Assembly (NCBI RefSeq): GCF_940807255.1
Contig: NZ_CALNWY010000011.1
Coordinates: 1-64,000, forward strand
Source of the DNA: Mixta sp. Marseille-Q2659
Lineage (GTDB): Bacteria > Pseudomonadota > Gammaproteobacteria > Enterobacterales > Enterobacteriaceae
Length of the DNA: 64,000 nt
Reading direction: 5' to 3'
Of this stretch, positions 10,941 to 20,288 are shown one piece after another. Numbering within the stretch: position 1 is the first letter of the stretch; each line of letters begins with the position of its first letter. The translations under genes were made by a program, and so were the position numbers. The notes beneath the pieces are model-generated. The model saw only the letters and a program-made list of their open reading frames with translations, was not told where the DNA came from and did no database searches.

Positions 10941-11633
10941 TTACCCAAAGAGCCTGAGCAGAACGGGAAAGAGAAACGGTGCCAGCAGCGAGGTGATAAT
11001 GCCGCAGATGACCAGCGCCAGAGAGCTGAACGCGCCTTCCTGATAATCCAATTCCGCGCAGCGCGCAGTGCCGAGCGCGTGGGACGCGTTGCCGATCGCC
11101 AGTCCGCGCGAGGCTTTAGTTTTAATGCGCATCAGGTTAAGCAACATATGGCCAAAGACCGCGCCTAATACGCCCGCCAGCAGTACGCAGATGGCGCTGA
11201 TCGCCGGAATGCCGTGTAGCGAAGCGGAAACCGCCATCGCAATCGGCGTAGTGACCGATTTCGGCATGATGGTGGCGGCGATTTCCGGTGTAGCGCCCAG
11301 CCAGAGGGCGATAGCGGTGCCGGAGACCATGGCAGTGATGCTGCCGATAAAGCAGACGCCGATAATGGATTTCCAGCGGGCGCGGATCTGGTGCAGCTGT
11401 TCATAGAGCGGCAGCGCCAGCGCCACCACTGAAGGCTGGAGCAGGTTGTTGAGGATTTCGCTGCCCTGGAAGTAGCGCGCGTAGGGCATATTGATCAGCA
11501 GTAGCAATGGAATAATGACTGCCATCGAGATCAGCAGCGGGTTAAATAGCGAAATTTTGACGCGTGCCGCCAGCCAGCGGGCGGAAAAGAATACTGCCAG
11601 CGTCAGCGGCAATGACCACCACATATCACTCAT
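10941..11633 (-). CDS. yohK: LrgB-family membrane protein YohK
   Basis: Polytopic inner-membrane protein of the CidB/LrgB family. With its LrgA-like partner it is proposed to act as a holin/antiholin-like pair or as a pyruvate or small-metabolite carrier; the role in enterobacteria is not settled. The 230 residues contain at least six hydrophobic segments and the conserved family stretch [25 protein letters not shown]. Its start overlaps the end of yohJ by 8 bases, so the two are translationally coupled. The pair with cdd downstream reproduces the E. coli yohJ-yohK-cdd order. Confidence 0.92.
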   Translation of the reverse strand: MSDMWWSLPLTLAVFFSARWLAARVKISLFNPLLISMAVIIPLLLLINMPYARYFQGSEILNNLLQPSVVALALPLYEQLHQIRARWKSIIGVCFIGSITAMVSGTAIALWLGATPEIAATIMPKSVTTPIAMAVSASLHGIPAISAICVLLAGVLGAVFGHMLLNLMRIKTKASRGLAIGNASHALGTARCAELDYQEGAFSSLALVICGIITSLLAPFLFPVLLRLFG

Positions 11634-12018
11634 CTTTATTTTCCCCGACGATGGGTTTGCTGTGCAGGCGATGCGAGCTGTAGCCGACGATGATAAGAAC
11701 CAGCATGGTGCTTAGCACGCAGGAGACCACGATGGGGCCGAACTGGGCGCTAAGAATATCGGTGTAGTTCATAACGCCGACGCTGATCGGCACAAAGAGC
11801 AGCGCCATATAGCGAATGATCAGGTAGCAGCCGGGTTTGACCCAGTTGACGGGAACGATTTGTAATCCCAGCAACAGAAAAAGGATCAGCATGCCGATAA
11901 TACTGCCGGGAATAGTGATGGGCAGCAGGGCTGAAATACCGATTCCGGCATAGAGACAGAGGTAGATAATGATGAAGGCGCGCAGATAGCGCCAGCAGGT
12001 AGACAGCGCGACAGACAT
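11626..12018 (-). CDS. yohJ: LrgA-family membrane protein YohJ
   Basis: Small (130 residues) inner-membrane protein of the CidA/LrgA family with four predicted helices. It has the family segment [30 protein letters not shown] and the late [14 protein letters not shown]. It is the first gene of yohJK and probably co-transcribed with cdd. The start at 12018 is supported by a GGAG-like ribosome binding site (CAGGAGTCTGCC) on the minus strand. Function is inferred only from the family: control of murein hydrolase export or transport. Confidence 0.92.
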   Translation of the reverse strand: MSVALSTCWRYLRAFIIIYLCLYAGIGISALLPITIPGSIIGMLILFLLLGLQIVPVNWVKPGCYLIIRYMALLFVPISVGVMNYTDILSAQFGPIVVSCVLSTMLVLIIVGYSSHRLHSKPIVGENKDE

Positions 12019-12481
12019 GGCAGACTCCTGTGGTTAGCGGCAATAATCATACGCCGAAACCATTATTCGTGCTACCGATCACACTTATTCGCAAGGGCAA
12101 AAAAGCTTTTCGGGCGGGAAGATTTTAACAGCGGGTAAGGTGGCAGCGTGGGGAGTTTGAGACTGGTCAACAGGACAGAAAGCTTCCCGAGCGGGAAGCT
12201 TTTAACAGCAGGTAATGTGACTGCGCCGGAAGTCCAGGCCGATCGTAAAGTCGCTATGCCATCCTTGGCCGCTCGGCCCGCGCCTTCCCTGGCGCGGGAC
12301 GCTTTACTCTTCTGTCTGAACTCCCTGCGCCCTGGCATAGGTGTTGTTTGCCTAATAAACTCTTTAGCATGCGGAGTTGTTTGCCAAATCACATTTTTGG
12401 CTGGGGAGTCGTTTGTGGATCCCCAAGATGGCAGGGTAGCCGTTGCCGATTCCCTTACTGGAAAGTGGCAAACGGCGGACA
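12019..12481. other. Non-coding block with hairpins and imperfect repeats between yohJ and metG
   Basis: No gene is supported. Two overlapping ORFs on opposite strands have no recognisable domain and unlikely composition. The block holds a strong palindrome at 12180-12201 (AAGCTTCCCG AG CGGGAAGCTT, then TT), a GC-rich hairpin at about 12277-12301 (CCGCGCC TTCCCT GGCGCGG), and the words TTGTTTGCC repeated twice near 12348 and 12378. The palindrome could serve as the metG terminator, although it lies 280 bases past the metG stop. Confidence 0.6.
12104..12225. repeat. Two imperfect 45-bp copies 77 bp apart
   Basis: The copies at about 12104-12148 and 12181-12225 share the words AGCTT, CGGGAAG, TTTTAACAGC and GGTAA in the same order, with scattered substitutions. 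Each copy forms a hairpin around its CGGGAAG core; the second is a perfect 10-bp palindrome and the first needs G-U pairs. This looks like an old tandem duplication. Confidence 0.6.
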
Positions 12482-14512
12482 TTATTTCACCGGCATGCCA
12501 GGCTGTGCGCCGTCGGCACCGAGAATAAACAGATCTTTCCCACCAGGGCCAGCAGACAACACCATGCCTTCCGACACGCCAAAGCGCATTTTACGCGGCG
12601 CCAGGTTGGCAACGATAATCGTATGGCGACCAACCAGTACCGATGGATCCGGGTAAGCGGCGCGGATACCGGAGAAGATCTGGCGCGTTTCGCCACCCAG
12701 ATCCAGTACCAGACGCAGCAGCTTATCGGAACCCTCAACCAGCTCAGCGGTTTTGATCAGCGCCACGCGCATATCCACTTTGGCAAAGTCGTCGATGGTA
12801 ATGGTATCGGCGATAGGATCGTCCGCCAGCGGGCCAGTTGCCGCAGGCTGCGCGGCGGCAGCGGCATCTTCTTTCGACGCTTCGATCAGCGCGTTCACCT
12901 TCGGCATTTCGATACGGCTATAGAGCGCTTTAAACGGCGCTACTTCATGGTTCAGCAGCGGCTCGTCGATAGCGTCCCACAGCAGCTCGGTTTTCAGGAA
13001 GGCTTCTGCGCGTTCGCTTAAGGATGGCAGCACCGGCTTCAGCCAGGTCATCAGCACGCGGAACAGGTTGATGCCCATGGTGCAGATCGCCTGCAGGTCG
13101 GCATCGCGGCCTTCCTGCTTCGCCACTACCCACGGCGCCTGTTCGTCAACGTAGCGGTTCGCCACGTCAGCCAGCGCCATGATTTCGCGGATTGCGCGGC
13201 CATATTCGCGGCTCAGCCAGGCATCGCCGATGCTGGCGGAAGCGTCGGTGAAGGTTTTATACAGCGCCGGGTCGGCCAGCTGATCGGCCAGTTGGCCGCC
13301 GAAACGCTTGGTGATAAAACCGGCGTTGCGTGAGGCCAGGTTAACCACTTTATTAACGATGTCGGCGTTTACGCGCTGGACGAAATCTTCCAGGTTGAGG
13401 TCGATATCATCAATACGCGAGGAGAGCTTCGCCGCGTAGTAATAGCGCAGGCTGTCGGCATCCAGATGCTCAAGCCAGGTGCTGGCCTTGATAAAGGTGC
13501 CGCGCGATTTGGACATCTTGGCGCCGTTTACCGTGACATAGCCGTGAACGAACAGGTTATTCGGCTTACGGAAGTTGCTGCCTTCCAGCATCGCCGGCCA
13601 GAACAGGCTGTGGAAATAGACAATGTCTTTGCCGATAAAGTGATACAGCTCGGTAGTGGAATCTTTCTGCCAGAACTCATCAAAGTTCAGGTCACCGCGC
13701 TTGTCGCACAGGTTTTTGAACGAGCCCATATAGCCGATAGGCGCATCCAGCCAGACGTAGAAATATTTGCCCGGCGCGCCTGGGATTTCAAAGCCGAAGT
13801 AGGGCGCGTCGCGGGAAATATCCCATTGTTGCAGACCGGACTCAAACCACTCCTGCATTTTATTCGCTACCTGCTCCTGCAGCGCGCCGGAGCGGGTCCA
13901 GGCCTGCAGCATTTCGCTGAAGGAAGGCAGATCGAAGAAGAAGTGTTCGGAATCACGCATTACCGGCGTCGCGCCGGAGACGACCGATTTCGGCTCGATC
14001 AGTTCGGTCGGGCTGTAGGTTGAGCCGCAGACTTCGCAGTTGTCGCCGTACTGATCCGGCGCTTTGCATTTCGGGCAGGTGCCTTTGACAAAGCGGTCCG
14101 GCAGGAACATGCCTTTTTCCGGGTCGAACAGCTGGGAAATGGTGCGGTTTTTAATAAAGCCGTTCTCTTTCAGACGACCATAGATCAGCTCTGACAGCTC
14201 GCGGTTTTCATCGCTGTGCGTAGAGTGATAGTTATCATAGCTGATGTTAAAGCCAGCGAAATCTTTCTGATGCGCCTGACTCATCTCAGCAATCATCTGC
14301 TCTGGCGTGATGCCCATCTGCTGCGCTTTCAGCATGATCGGCGTGCCGTGCGCGTCATCAGCACAAATGAACCAAACCTGATTGCCGCGCATTCGCTGGT
14401 AACGGACCCAAATATCAGCCTGGATATGCTCCAGCATATGGCCGAGATGGACAGGACCATTAGCGTAAGGCAGAGCGCACGTTACCATTATTTTTTTCGC
14501 GACTTGAGTCAT
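12482..14512 (-). CDS. metG: Methionyl-tRNA synthetase
   Basis: Essential cytoplasmic enzyme charging initiator and elongator tRNA-Met. The 676 residues match the long dimeric form. The class I HIGH motif appears as HLGH at residues 21-24, the zinc knuckle as [18 protein letters not shown] near residues 145-162, and the KMSKS loop is intact ([10 protein letters not shown]). The C-terminal 100 residues ([20 protein letters not shown] onwards) form the EMAP/Arc1p-like tRNA-binding and dimerisation domain. It is transcribed divergently from mrp, an arrangement conserved in enterobacteria, with 213 bases between the start codons. Confidence 0.98.
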   Translation of the reverse strand: MTQVAKKIMVTCALPYANGPVHLGHMLEHIQADIWVRYQRMRGNQVWFICADDAHGTPIMLKAQQMGITPEQMIAEMSQAHQKDFAGFNISYDNYHSTHSDENRELSELIYGRLKENGFIKNRTISQLFDPEKGMFLPDRFVKGTCPKCKAPDQYGDNCEVCGSTYSPTELIEPKSVVSGATPVMRDSEHFFFDLPSFSEMLQAWTRSGALQEQVANKMQEWFESGLQQWDISRDAPYFGFEIPGAPGKYFYVWLDAPIGYMGSFKNLCDKRGDLNFDEFWQKDSTTELYHFIGKDIVYFHSLFWPAMLEGSNFRKPNNLFVHGYVTVNGAKMSKSRGTFIKASTWLEHLDADSLRYYYAAKLSSRIDDIDLNLEDFVQRVNADIVNKVVNLASRNAGFITKRFGGQLADQLADPALYKTFTDASASIGDAWLSREYGRAIREIMALADVANRYVDEQAPWVVAKQEGRDADLQAICTMGINLFRVLMTWLKPVLPSLSERAEAFLKTELLWDAIDEPLLNHEVAPFKALYSRIEMPKVNALIEASKEDAAAAAQPAATGPLADDPIADTITIDDFAKVDMRVALIKTAELVEGSDKLLRLVLDLGGETRQIFSGIRAAYPDPSVLVGRHTIIVANLAPRKMRFGVSEGMVLSAGPGGKDLFILGADGAQPGMPVK

Positions 14513-14725
14513 AGCGGGACTTATTTCTTCTGGTTAAAAAGGGCCTTAGATGGTAACCGAAAGCCCGACCTGACGTAAACAAAGGGATGCGGCGCATTGC
14601 CGCGCAAATACGATTTATGCTGGCTTCTGGTATGCTTAAGGGCATTAACGTATGTCCGATAAGGCCCTTAAATTCACGCGAGCCGCATGCCGGACATAAA
14701 ATAACCTGAACCACAAGGAGAAGGG

Positions 14726-15838
14726 ATGAGTTCACAATCCCACGGGGCTTTATCGCCCGAAACGCTGCGCGCCATGGCTGCGGGCGTATTGACAACTTTT
14801 GAGCATCCAACGCTGAAGCACAATCTGACCGCGCTCAAGGCGCTGCATCATGTCGCGTTGATGGATGGCAAACTGCATATCGAACTTAAAATGCCGTTCG
14901 CCTGGGGCAGCGGTTTTGAGGCGTTAAAAGAGCAAACCAGCGCCGACCTGCTACGCATTACCGGCGCGCAGGCGATTGACTGGCGTCTGACTCACGACAT
15001 CGCCACCCTGAAGCGGGTAAAAAACCAGCCGGGCGCCAACGGCGTAAAAAATATCATTGCCGTCAGCTCCGGTAAGGGCGGCGTCGGCAAATCCAGCACC
15101 GCGGTCAATATGGCGCTGGCGCTGGCGGCTGAAGGGGCCAAGGTCGGCATTCTCGACGCTGATATTTATGGCCCGTCGGTACCGACCATGCTCGGCACCG
15201 AAGATCAGCGCCCCTCCTCACCGGACGGCAAGCATATGGCGCCGATCGTGGTGCATGGTCTGGCAACCAACTCCATCGGCTATCTGGTCACGGAAGATAA
15301 CGCGATGGTGTGGCGTGGACCGATGGCCAGCAAAGCGCTGATGCAGTTGCTGAATGAAACGCTTTGGCCGGATCTGGATTACCTGATTCTGGATATGCCG
15401 CCGGGCACCGGCGATATTCAGCTGACGCTGGCGCAAAACATTCCGGTTACCGGCGCGGTGGTGGTTACCACGCCGCAGGATGTGGCGTTAATTGACGCGC
15501 GCAAAGGCATCGTGATGTTTGAAAAGGTCGAGGTACCGGTGTTGGGCATCGTGGAAAACATGAGCATGCACGTCTGCAGCAACTGCGGCCATCAGGAGGC
15601 GATCTTCGGCAGCGGCGGGGCAGAGCTGCTGGCGCACAAATATCACACCCGTCTGCTGGGGCAGCTGCCGCTGCACATTACCTTACGTGAAGATCTCGAC
15701 GCCGGACAGCCGACGGTAATTCGCCGCCCGGACAGCGAATTTGCCGAGATCTATCGCCAGCTGGCGGGTGCGGTAGCGGCACAGCTTTACTGGCAGGGAG
15801 AGGTTATCCCTGGCGACATCGCTTTCCGCGCCCTGTAA
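14726..15838 (+). CDS. mrp: Iron-sulfur cluster carrier protein Mrp (ApbC)
   Basis: Cytoplasmic P-loop ATPase of the Mrp/NBP35 family that binds and transfers [4Fe-4S] clusters. An N-terminal MIP18-like (DUF59) domain covers roughly residues 10-95. The deviant Walker A GKGGVGKS is at 116-123, followed by LDADIYGPSVPTML and the Walker B-like LILDMPPGTGD. The CxxC cluster ligands are C284 and C287 in CSNCGHQ. The 370 residues match E. coli. The start has a clear AAGGAGAAGG ribosome binding site. The stop lies 4 bases before the end of the convergent alcohol dehydrogenase gene. Confidence 0.96.
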   Translation: MSSQSHGALSPETLRAMAAGVLTTFEHPTLKHNLTALKALHHVALMDGKLHIELKMPFAWGSGFEALKEQTSADLLRITGAQAIDWRLTHDIATLKRVKNQPGANGVKNIIAVSSGKGGVGKSSTAVNMALALAAEGAKVGILDADIYGPSVPTMLGTEDQRPSSPDGKHMAPIVVHGLATNSIGYLVTEDNAMVWRGPMASKALMQLLNETLWPDLDYLILDMPPGTGDIQLTLAQNIPVTGAVVVTTPQDVALIDARKGIVMFEKVEVPVLGIVENMSMHVCSNCGHQEAIFGSGGAELLAHKYHTRLLGQLPLHITLREDLDAGQPTVIRRPDSEFAEIYRQLAGAVAAQLYWQGEVIPGDIAFRAL

Positions 15839-15842
15839 CCCG

Positions 15843-16991
15843 TTACAACGCCTGAAGATAGAGTTCCCGTACCTGCTCACGCGTGGCGGTACGGGGATTG
15901 GCTGGCGCGCAGGGATCCGCCAGCGCTTTATCCAGCCAGCCCTCAATATCCTTTTCCTCAATGCCTAACTGACGGAAGCCGGCAGGAATGCCTACCCGTG
16001 CGGCCAGCTGGCGCAGCGCTTCAATGGCCGCGTGGCTGGCGGTTTCTTCATCCATGCCTGCGGTATCGACGCCCAGCGCTGCGGCAATGCGCGCAAAGCG
16101 GCTGACGCTGGCGGAGCGGTTAAACGCGGCGACCACCGGCAGCAGAATCGCATTGCAAACCCCATGCGGCAGATTATGCGTCGCGCCCGGCTGATGGGCC
16201 AGCGCATGCACCAGCCCCAGGCCCGCGCTGTTAAATGCCATGCCCGCCAGATATTGCGCACAGGCCATCATCTCCCGCGCCTCGCGGTTCTTCCCATCTT
16301 CGACGGCGACAGGCAGCCAGCGATAAATCAGCCTGATGGCTTCCAACGCAGACGGATCGGTCAGCACATGCGCGCCCAGCGAAACGTAAGCTTCCAGCGC
16401 ATGGGTCAGCGCATCCATGCCGGTGGCGGCCGTCACGTCCGCAGGAATGCCCAGCATCACGGCGGGATCGTCAACGGCAATATCCGGGATCAGATGGCTG
16501 TCGATAATGACCTGCTTAACCTGGCGGGCGCTGTCGGTAATCACCGCATTGCTGGTGGCTTCGGCAGCGGTGCCGGCGGTGGTGTTAATGGCGACCAGTG
16601 GCACGCCGGGCTGACTGACCTTACCGACGCCTGCGTAGTCAACCGCCCGACCCGGATTGGCCGTCAGGATTTTAATCGCTTTGGCGGTATCGATCGGGCT
16701 GCCGCCGCCAAAGGCGATAAGAAAATTGCACTGCTGTTCGCGGAAGGCGGCCAGCCCGGCCTGCACTTGCTCCTCCGTCGGGTTTGGCGCCACGCCGGTA
16801 AACAGGGCGTAAGGGATGGCGTGCTGCTCAAGGCTGCGGGTGAGATCGTCGGTCAGGCCGAGTCCGGCCAGCTGGCTGTCGGTCACGATCAGCGCCTTGC
16901 CCCAGTTTTTTTGCGCCACAAGGCGAGCCATATCTGCAATAGCGCCATAGCCGTGCAGGCTGATGCCCGGTAACGCCAGTTGAAAGCTCAT
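15843..16991 (-). CDS. Iron-containing alcohol dehydrogenase (YiaY/FucO type)
   Basis: Predicted NAD(P)-linked group III alcohol dehydrogenase, 382 residues from the chosen start. The frame could be extended 30 codons upstream to 17081, but the ATG at 16991 gives the family N-terminus MSFQLALPGISLHGYGAI and is preceded by TGGAGATT. Motifs: the nucleotide-binding GGGSPIDTAKAIKI, the stretch TTAGTAAEATSNAVI, and the metal-binding GMDALTHALEAYVS with histidines in GLVHALAHQPGATHNLPHG. The closest recognised family members are YiaY and FucO, which reduce or oxidise short-chain alcohols; the substrate here is not determined. A 98-base AT-rich gap separates it from the GNAT gene upstream. Confidence 0.88.
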   Translation of the reverse strand: MSFQLALPGISLHGYGAIADMARLVAQKNWGKALIVTDSQLAGLGLTDDLTRSLEQHAIPYALFTGVAPNPTEEQVQAGLAAFREQQCNFLIAFGGGSPIDTAKAIKILTANPGRAVDYAGVGKVSQPGVPLVAINTTAGTAAEATSNAVITDSARQVKQVIIDSHLIPDIAVDDPAVMLGIPADVTAATGMDALTHALEAYVSLGAHVLTDPSALEAIRLIYRWLPVAVEDGKNREAREMMACAQYLAGMAFNSAGLGLVHALAHQPGATHNLPHGVCNAILLPVVAAFNRSASVSRFARIAAALGVDTAGMDEETASHAAIEALRQLAARVGIPAGFRQLGIEEKDIEGWLDKALADPCAPANPRTATREQVRELYLQAL

Positions 16992-17179
16992 AGGAATCTC
17001 CATCAATTGATAAACGAATGCGGTATCGATAGAGACAAAACTAGCGGGGCGGGCCAGCGAAAACCTTCCCGGTACGGTCACTGGCGCGGTCAGGCTGGCA
17101 TTAACAGTAAGAAAAGGAGAGGGTGGCTCACATTTTTTGCGTGTTAAATGAATAAGTTAAATATTATCAATAAGTTAAA

Positions 17180-17635
17180 TTAATTTTTCTGGCCTGCATA
17201 GCGCACCGTTGCCGCTTTTTTATAGTGCATCAGCACGTAGCTGCCGTGTTCGCTTTCCCCCTGTGAAACAATCTCCCAGCCATGATGCCGATAAAAAGCC
17301 TGCGCCTCTTTATTCGCCAGCAAACATTTCAGCGCGCCGGTTGAGGTGAAGCGTTCCTGCACCGCGCGCAGCAGCGCGCTGCCTGCGCCGCGCCCCTGAA
17401 ATTGCGGATCGATAAACAGGCTGTGCAGAAAATTGTCATTTTCCAGCCAGGCGGCAAAGCCCAGCCGGTGACCATCCTCTTCGGCAACCAGAATCTCTTC
17501 TCCCATTACCACGCGATCGAAATCCTCCAGCTGCCAGCCTGCCGGATCGAGCCAGGTCCAGTTTTCCCGGCGCGCGGCAAGAAACAGCGTGCGTAGAAAA
17601 GGCCGGTCGGCTTCGGTAAAGGGACGAATGTGCAT
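17180..17635 (-). CDS. GNAT-family N-acetyltransferase
   Basis: A 151-residue single-domain acetyltransferase of the GCN5-related superfamily. The acetyl-CoA-binding motif A is clear: FIDPQFQGRGAGSALLRAV, near residues 96-114, followed by the typical NKEAQAFYRHHGWEIVSQGE. The N-terminus IRPFTEADRPFLRTLF fits the fold. The substrate cannot be read from sequence. It stands alone between the torZ-like operon and the iron ADH. Confidence 0.85.
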   Translation of the reverse strand: MHIRPFTEADRPFLRTLFLAARRENWTWLDPAGWQLEDFDRVVMGEEILVAEEDGHRLGFAAWLENDNFLHSLFIDPQFQGRGAGSALLRAVQERFTSTGALKCLLANKEAQAFYRHHGWEIVSQGESEHGSYVLMHYKKAATVRYAGQKN

Positions 17636-17756
17636 GACTTCTCCTTAATACTCAGACGCAGAGCTGCGCGTGGGCAGATGTTAATAAAATTAGCAGGTTT
17701 AAAACGAAACGGTGGCGTGAGCGGTAGCAGAAAAGCGTAACAGCAGCAGAATGGCT

Positions 17757-17791
17757 AAAAAAACGCCGCCAGAGCGATGCAATGGCGGCGT
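17757..17791 (-). terminator. Terminator of the torYZ-like operon
   Basis: On the minus strand ACGCCGCCA and TGGCGGCGT form a 9-bp perfect stem around an 11-nt loop, followed by a run of six or more T. It starts about 20 bases after the molybdoenzyme stop codon. Confidence 0.85.
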
Positions 17792-17810
17792 CTGCAGGAG
17801 AACGATCGGA

Positions 17811-20288
17811 TCAGGCGACGCCGGACGGTACGGCGTGCGCGGTATTCGGCGGCGCGTCGTCCTGATATTTTTCAATCTCCAGCTGCGCCATATGGCCGCA
17901 GTTGCCCTGCGCCAGCATCGAAGTGCCAATATCAAATGTCAGGCAGTTGACGTTACCGTTGCGGCACAGCGTGCCAGGTTCGGCGGGATCGGCAGGATCG
18001 TACCAGGCGCCTTCGCTGATGCGCACTACGCCGGGGCGAATATCTTTTGTGACCACGGCACCAACCAGGATCTGCCCGCGATCGTTAAAGGCGCGCACCA
18101 GATCGCCGCTGCTAATTCCACGCTGCGCGGCATCCTGCTCGTTAATTAGAATCTCCTCGCGGTTGGCGACCGCATGCTTCTCGCGCAGCGGCGTATTATC
18201 CAGCTGGGAATGCAGGCGGTAGACGGGATGCGCGGTGTTCAGCGACAGCGGCCAGCGTTTGGCCTGTTCACTGCCGCGCCACTCATGCGGCGGCAGCCAG
18301 CCGGGCAGGCCGGGGCAGTCGGCATAATTCATCGCGGCGATGCGCTGCGAGAAAATCTCGATCTTGCCGGAAGGGGTGCCCAGCGGATTCAGCAGTGGAT
18401 CGGCGCGAAAATCGGCAAAGCGCACCCACTGTTTGTTGGCCTCAGGGATTGGGAAACGGATATAGCTGTTGGCGTTCCAGAACATATCGAACGGCGGCAG
18501 CGCCACGCCAGCGGTACGCGCCTGGCTTTTCATATTGTCGTACATCGACTTCAGCCACAGCATTTCGTCCCGGCCTTCGCTAAAGGCTTGTTCGACGCCC
18601 AGACGGGCGGCGATGGCGCGGAAAATATCGAAGTCATTGCGCGCCTGATGCTGCGGCGGCACGCACTGGCGCATCGGGAAGACATAGAGCTGGGAATAGT
18701 CGCCGCCCATCTCCAGATCGTTGCGCTCATAGCTGGTGGTGCAGGGCAGCACAATATCGGCATGTTTGGCCGTCGCCGTCCAGTAAGGCTCCTGCACCAC
18801 AATAGTTTCCGGCCTCTGCCAGGCCTTGAGCAGGTTATTAGTGTCCTGATGATGATGGAACGGGTTGCCGCCCGCCACATAAACCATTTTTACCTCAGGA
18901 TAGGTGACCTGACGGCCATTGAAGTTAATGGTTTTGCCAGGATTTGCCAGACAGTCGGCGATACGCGCAACCGGAATCGGCGCCGGAGCGTTTTTCGGCG
19001 CCTCGCCTGCGCTGATGCCGGAAATAATGCCGCCGCGCGCCGTCGGGCTGCCGCCGGAAGAGTAGTGATAGCCGAAGCCGAAGCCGCCGCCCGGCAGACC
19101 AATCTGGCCCAGCATCGCCGCCAGCGTAACCAGCAGCCAGTGCGGCTGTTCGCCGTGATGCTGGCGCTGAATGCCCCAGCCGCCCATGATCATGGTGCGC
19201 TTGCTTGCCATTTCGCGCGCCAGCTGGCGGATCGTCTCCGCTTCCACGCCGCATATCTCGCTGGCCCAGTCGGCGCTTTTCACCACGCCGTCGCTTTCAC
19301 CCAGCAGGCTGGCGCGGAAACGATCGAAGCCGACGGTATAGCGTTTCAGGAAGGCTTCATCATGCAGCTGTTCGCTGAGCAAGGTGTGGGCGATGCCCAT
19401 TATCAGCGCCGAATCGGTGTAGGCATGCGGCGCGATCCACTGTGCGCCCAGCGCTTTCGCGCCCGGCTGATGAACCGGATCGATGGAAATAACCCTGGTG
19501 CCTTTGTTCGCCAGCTGCGCAAAACCGTCCAGCCCCACGTGATCCGGCACGTTCCAGCTGTTTTTCAGCGTGGTCTGCGGATTACAGCCCCAGAGGATCA
19601 CCAGCTCGCTGTTCTCCAGCACGTTGGGCCAGCTGGTTTGCTGCTCGTACACCTCCATGGAGCCGACCACGTGCGACATAATCACCTGCGCCGCGCCGGT
19701 GGAATAGTCGCCGCTGTAGCTGAGGAAGCCGCCGGAAAGATTCATCAGGCGATGCAGCAGGGCGCGGCAGTTGTGTAGCATGCCGGTGCTTTTCCAGCCG
19801 TAGGAACCTGCATATATCGAGGAAGGGCCGTCATTTTGTTGCAGACGGCGAATTTCATCGCTGACCAGCGCAATGGCTTTATCCCAGCTGACCGCGACCC
19901 ACTCGTCGCGTCCGCGCAGTTCCGGCCGGCTACCGGGGCCGTTTTCCAGCCAGCTTTTGCGCACCATCGGCGTTTTAATGCGGTTCGGCGCATAAACCTG
20001 CCAGGGCGCCATGCTAATCAGTTCGTTGGGGGCCGGATCGTCCTGTACCGGCTGAACGCCGACCATCCGACCTTCTTCCACTATCGCCTCGAAAGCGCCC
20101 CAATGAGCGGCGGTCAGAATGCCTTTTTGCGCCGGACGCAGGGCGGTAAACTGCGGCAGCGCCTGGCTGATGGCCTGCGCCAGTGCCGATTTGCTAAAGC
20201 TCGCCTGCAGCGCGCTGGCGGCCAGCAGCCCGCCGCTGGCCTGTAAAAAACGTCGGCGTGACCAGCCGGAGAATTGACCTTTTGTCAT
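17811..20288 (-). CDS. torZ: Tat-exported molybdopterin oxidoreductase, TorZ/TorA type (S/N-oxide reductase)
   Basis: Periplasmic bis-MGD molybdoenzyme of the DMSO reductase family (type III), predicted to reduce trimethylamine N-oxide and/or biotin or methionine sulfoxides as anaerobic electron acceptors. A twin-arginine signal, WSRRRFLQASGG, lies at residues 9-20, with cleavage near ALA/QA. The presumed molybdenum ligand is the serine of SGDYSTGAAQ (about S196). Other family segments are GSYGWKSTG, QIGLPGGGFGFGYHYSSGG, and LPCTTSYERNDLEMGGDYSQ. The 825 residues fall between E. coli TorZ (809) and TorA (848). It overlaps the cytochrome gene by 4 bases (ATGA). No torD chaperone, torT or TorRS genes are nearby, which favours torYZ over torCAD. 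Confidence 0.85.
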   Translation of the reverse strand: MTKGQFSGWSRRRFLQASGGLLAASALQASFSKSALAQAISQALPQFTALRPAQKGILTAAHWGAFEAIVEEGRMVGVQPVQDDPAPNELISMAPWQVYAPNRIKTPMVRKSWLENGPGSRPELRGRDEWVAVSWDKAIALVSDEIRRLQQNDGPSSIYAGSYGWKSTGMLHNCRALLHRLMNLSGGFLSYSGDYSTGAAQVIMSHVVGSMEVYEQQTSWPNVLENSELVILWGCNPQTTLKNSWNVPDHVGLDGFAQLANKGTRVISIDPVHQPGAKALGAQWIAPHAYTDSALIMGIAHTLLSEQLHDEAFLKRYTVGFDRFRASLLGESDGVVKSADWASEICGVEAETIRQLAREMASKRTMIMGGWGIQRQHHGEQPHWLLVTLAAMLGQIGLPGGGFGFGYHYSSGGSPTARGGIISGISAGEAPKNAPAPIPVARIADCLANPGKTINFNGRQVTYPEVKMVYVAGGNPFHHHQDTNNLLKAWQRPETIVVQEPYWTATAKHADIVLPCTTSYERNDLEMGGDYSQLYVFPMRQCVPPQHQARNDFDIFRAIAARLGVEQAFSEGRDEMLWLKSMYDNMKSQARTAGVALPPFDMFWNANSYIRFPIPEANKQWVRFADFRADPLLNPLGTPSGKIEIFSQRIAAMNYADCPGLPGWLPPHEWRGSEQAKRWPLSLNTAHPVYRLHSQLDNTPLREKHAVANREEILINEQDAAQRGISSGDLVRAFNDRGQILVGAVVTKDIRPGVVRISEGAWYDPADPAEPGTLCRNGNVNCLTFDIGTSMLAQGNCGHMAQLEIEKYQDDAPPNTAHAVPSGVA

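Noticed and set aside
12072-12528. Overlapping ORFs on both strands (12072-12482 minus, 12148-12528 plus)
   Set aside because: Neither shows a domain, a good start or typical codon use, and the plus frame runs into metG. Repeats and hairpins explain the open frames better.
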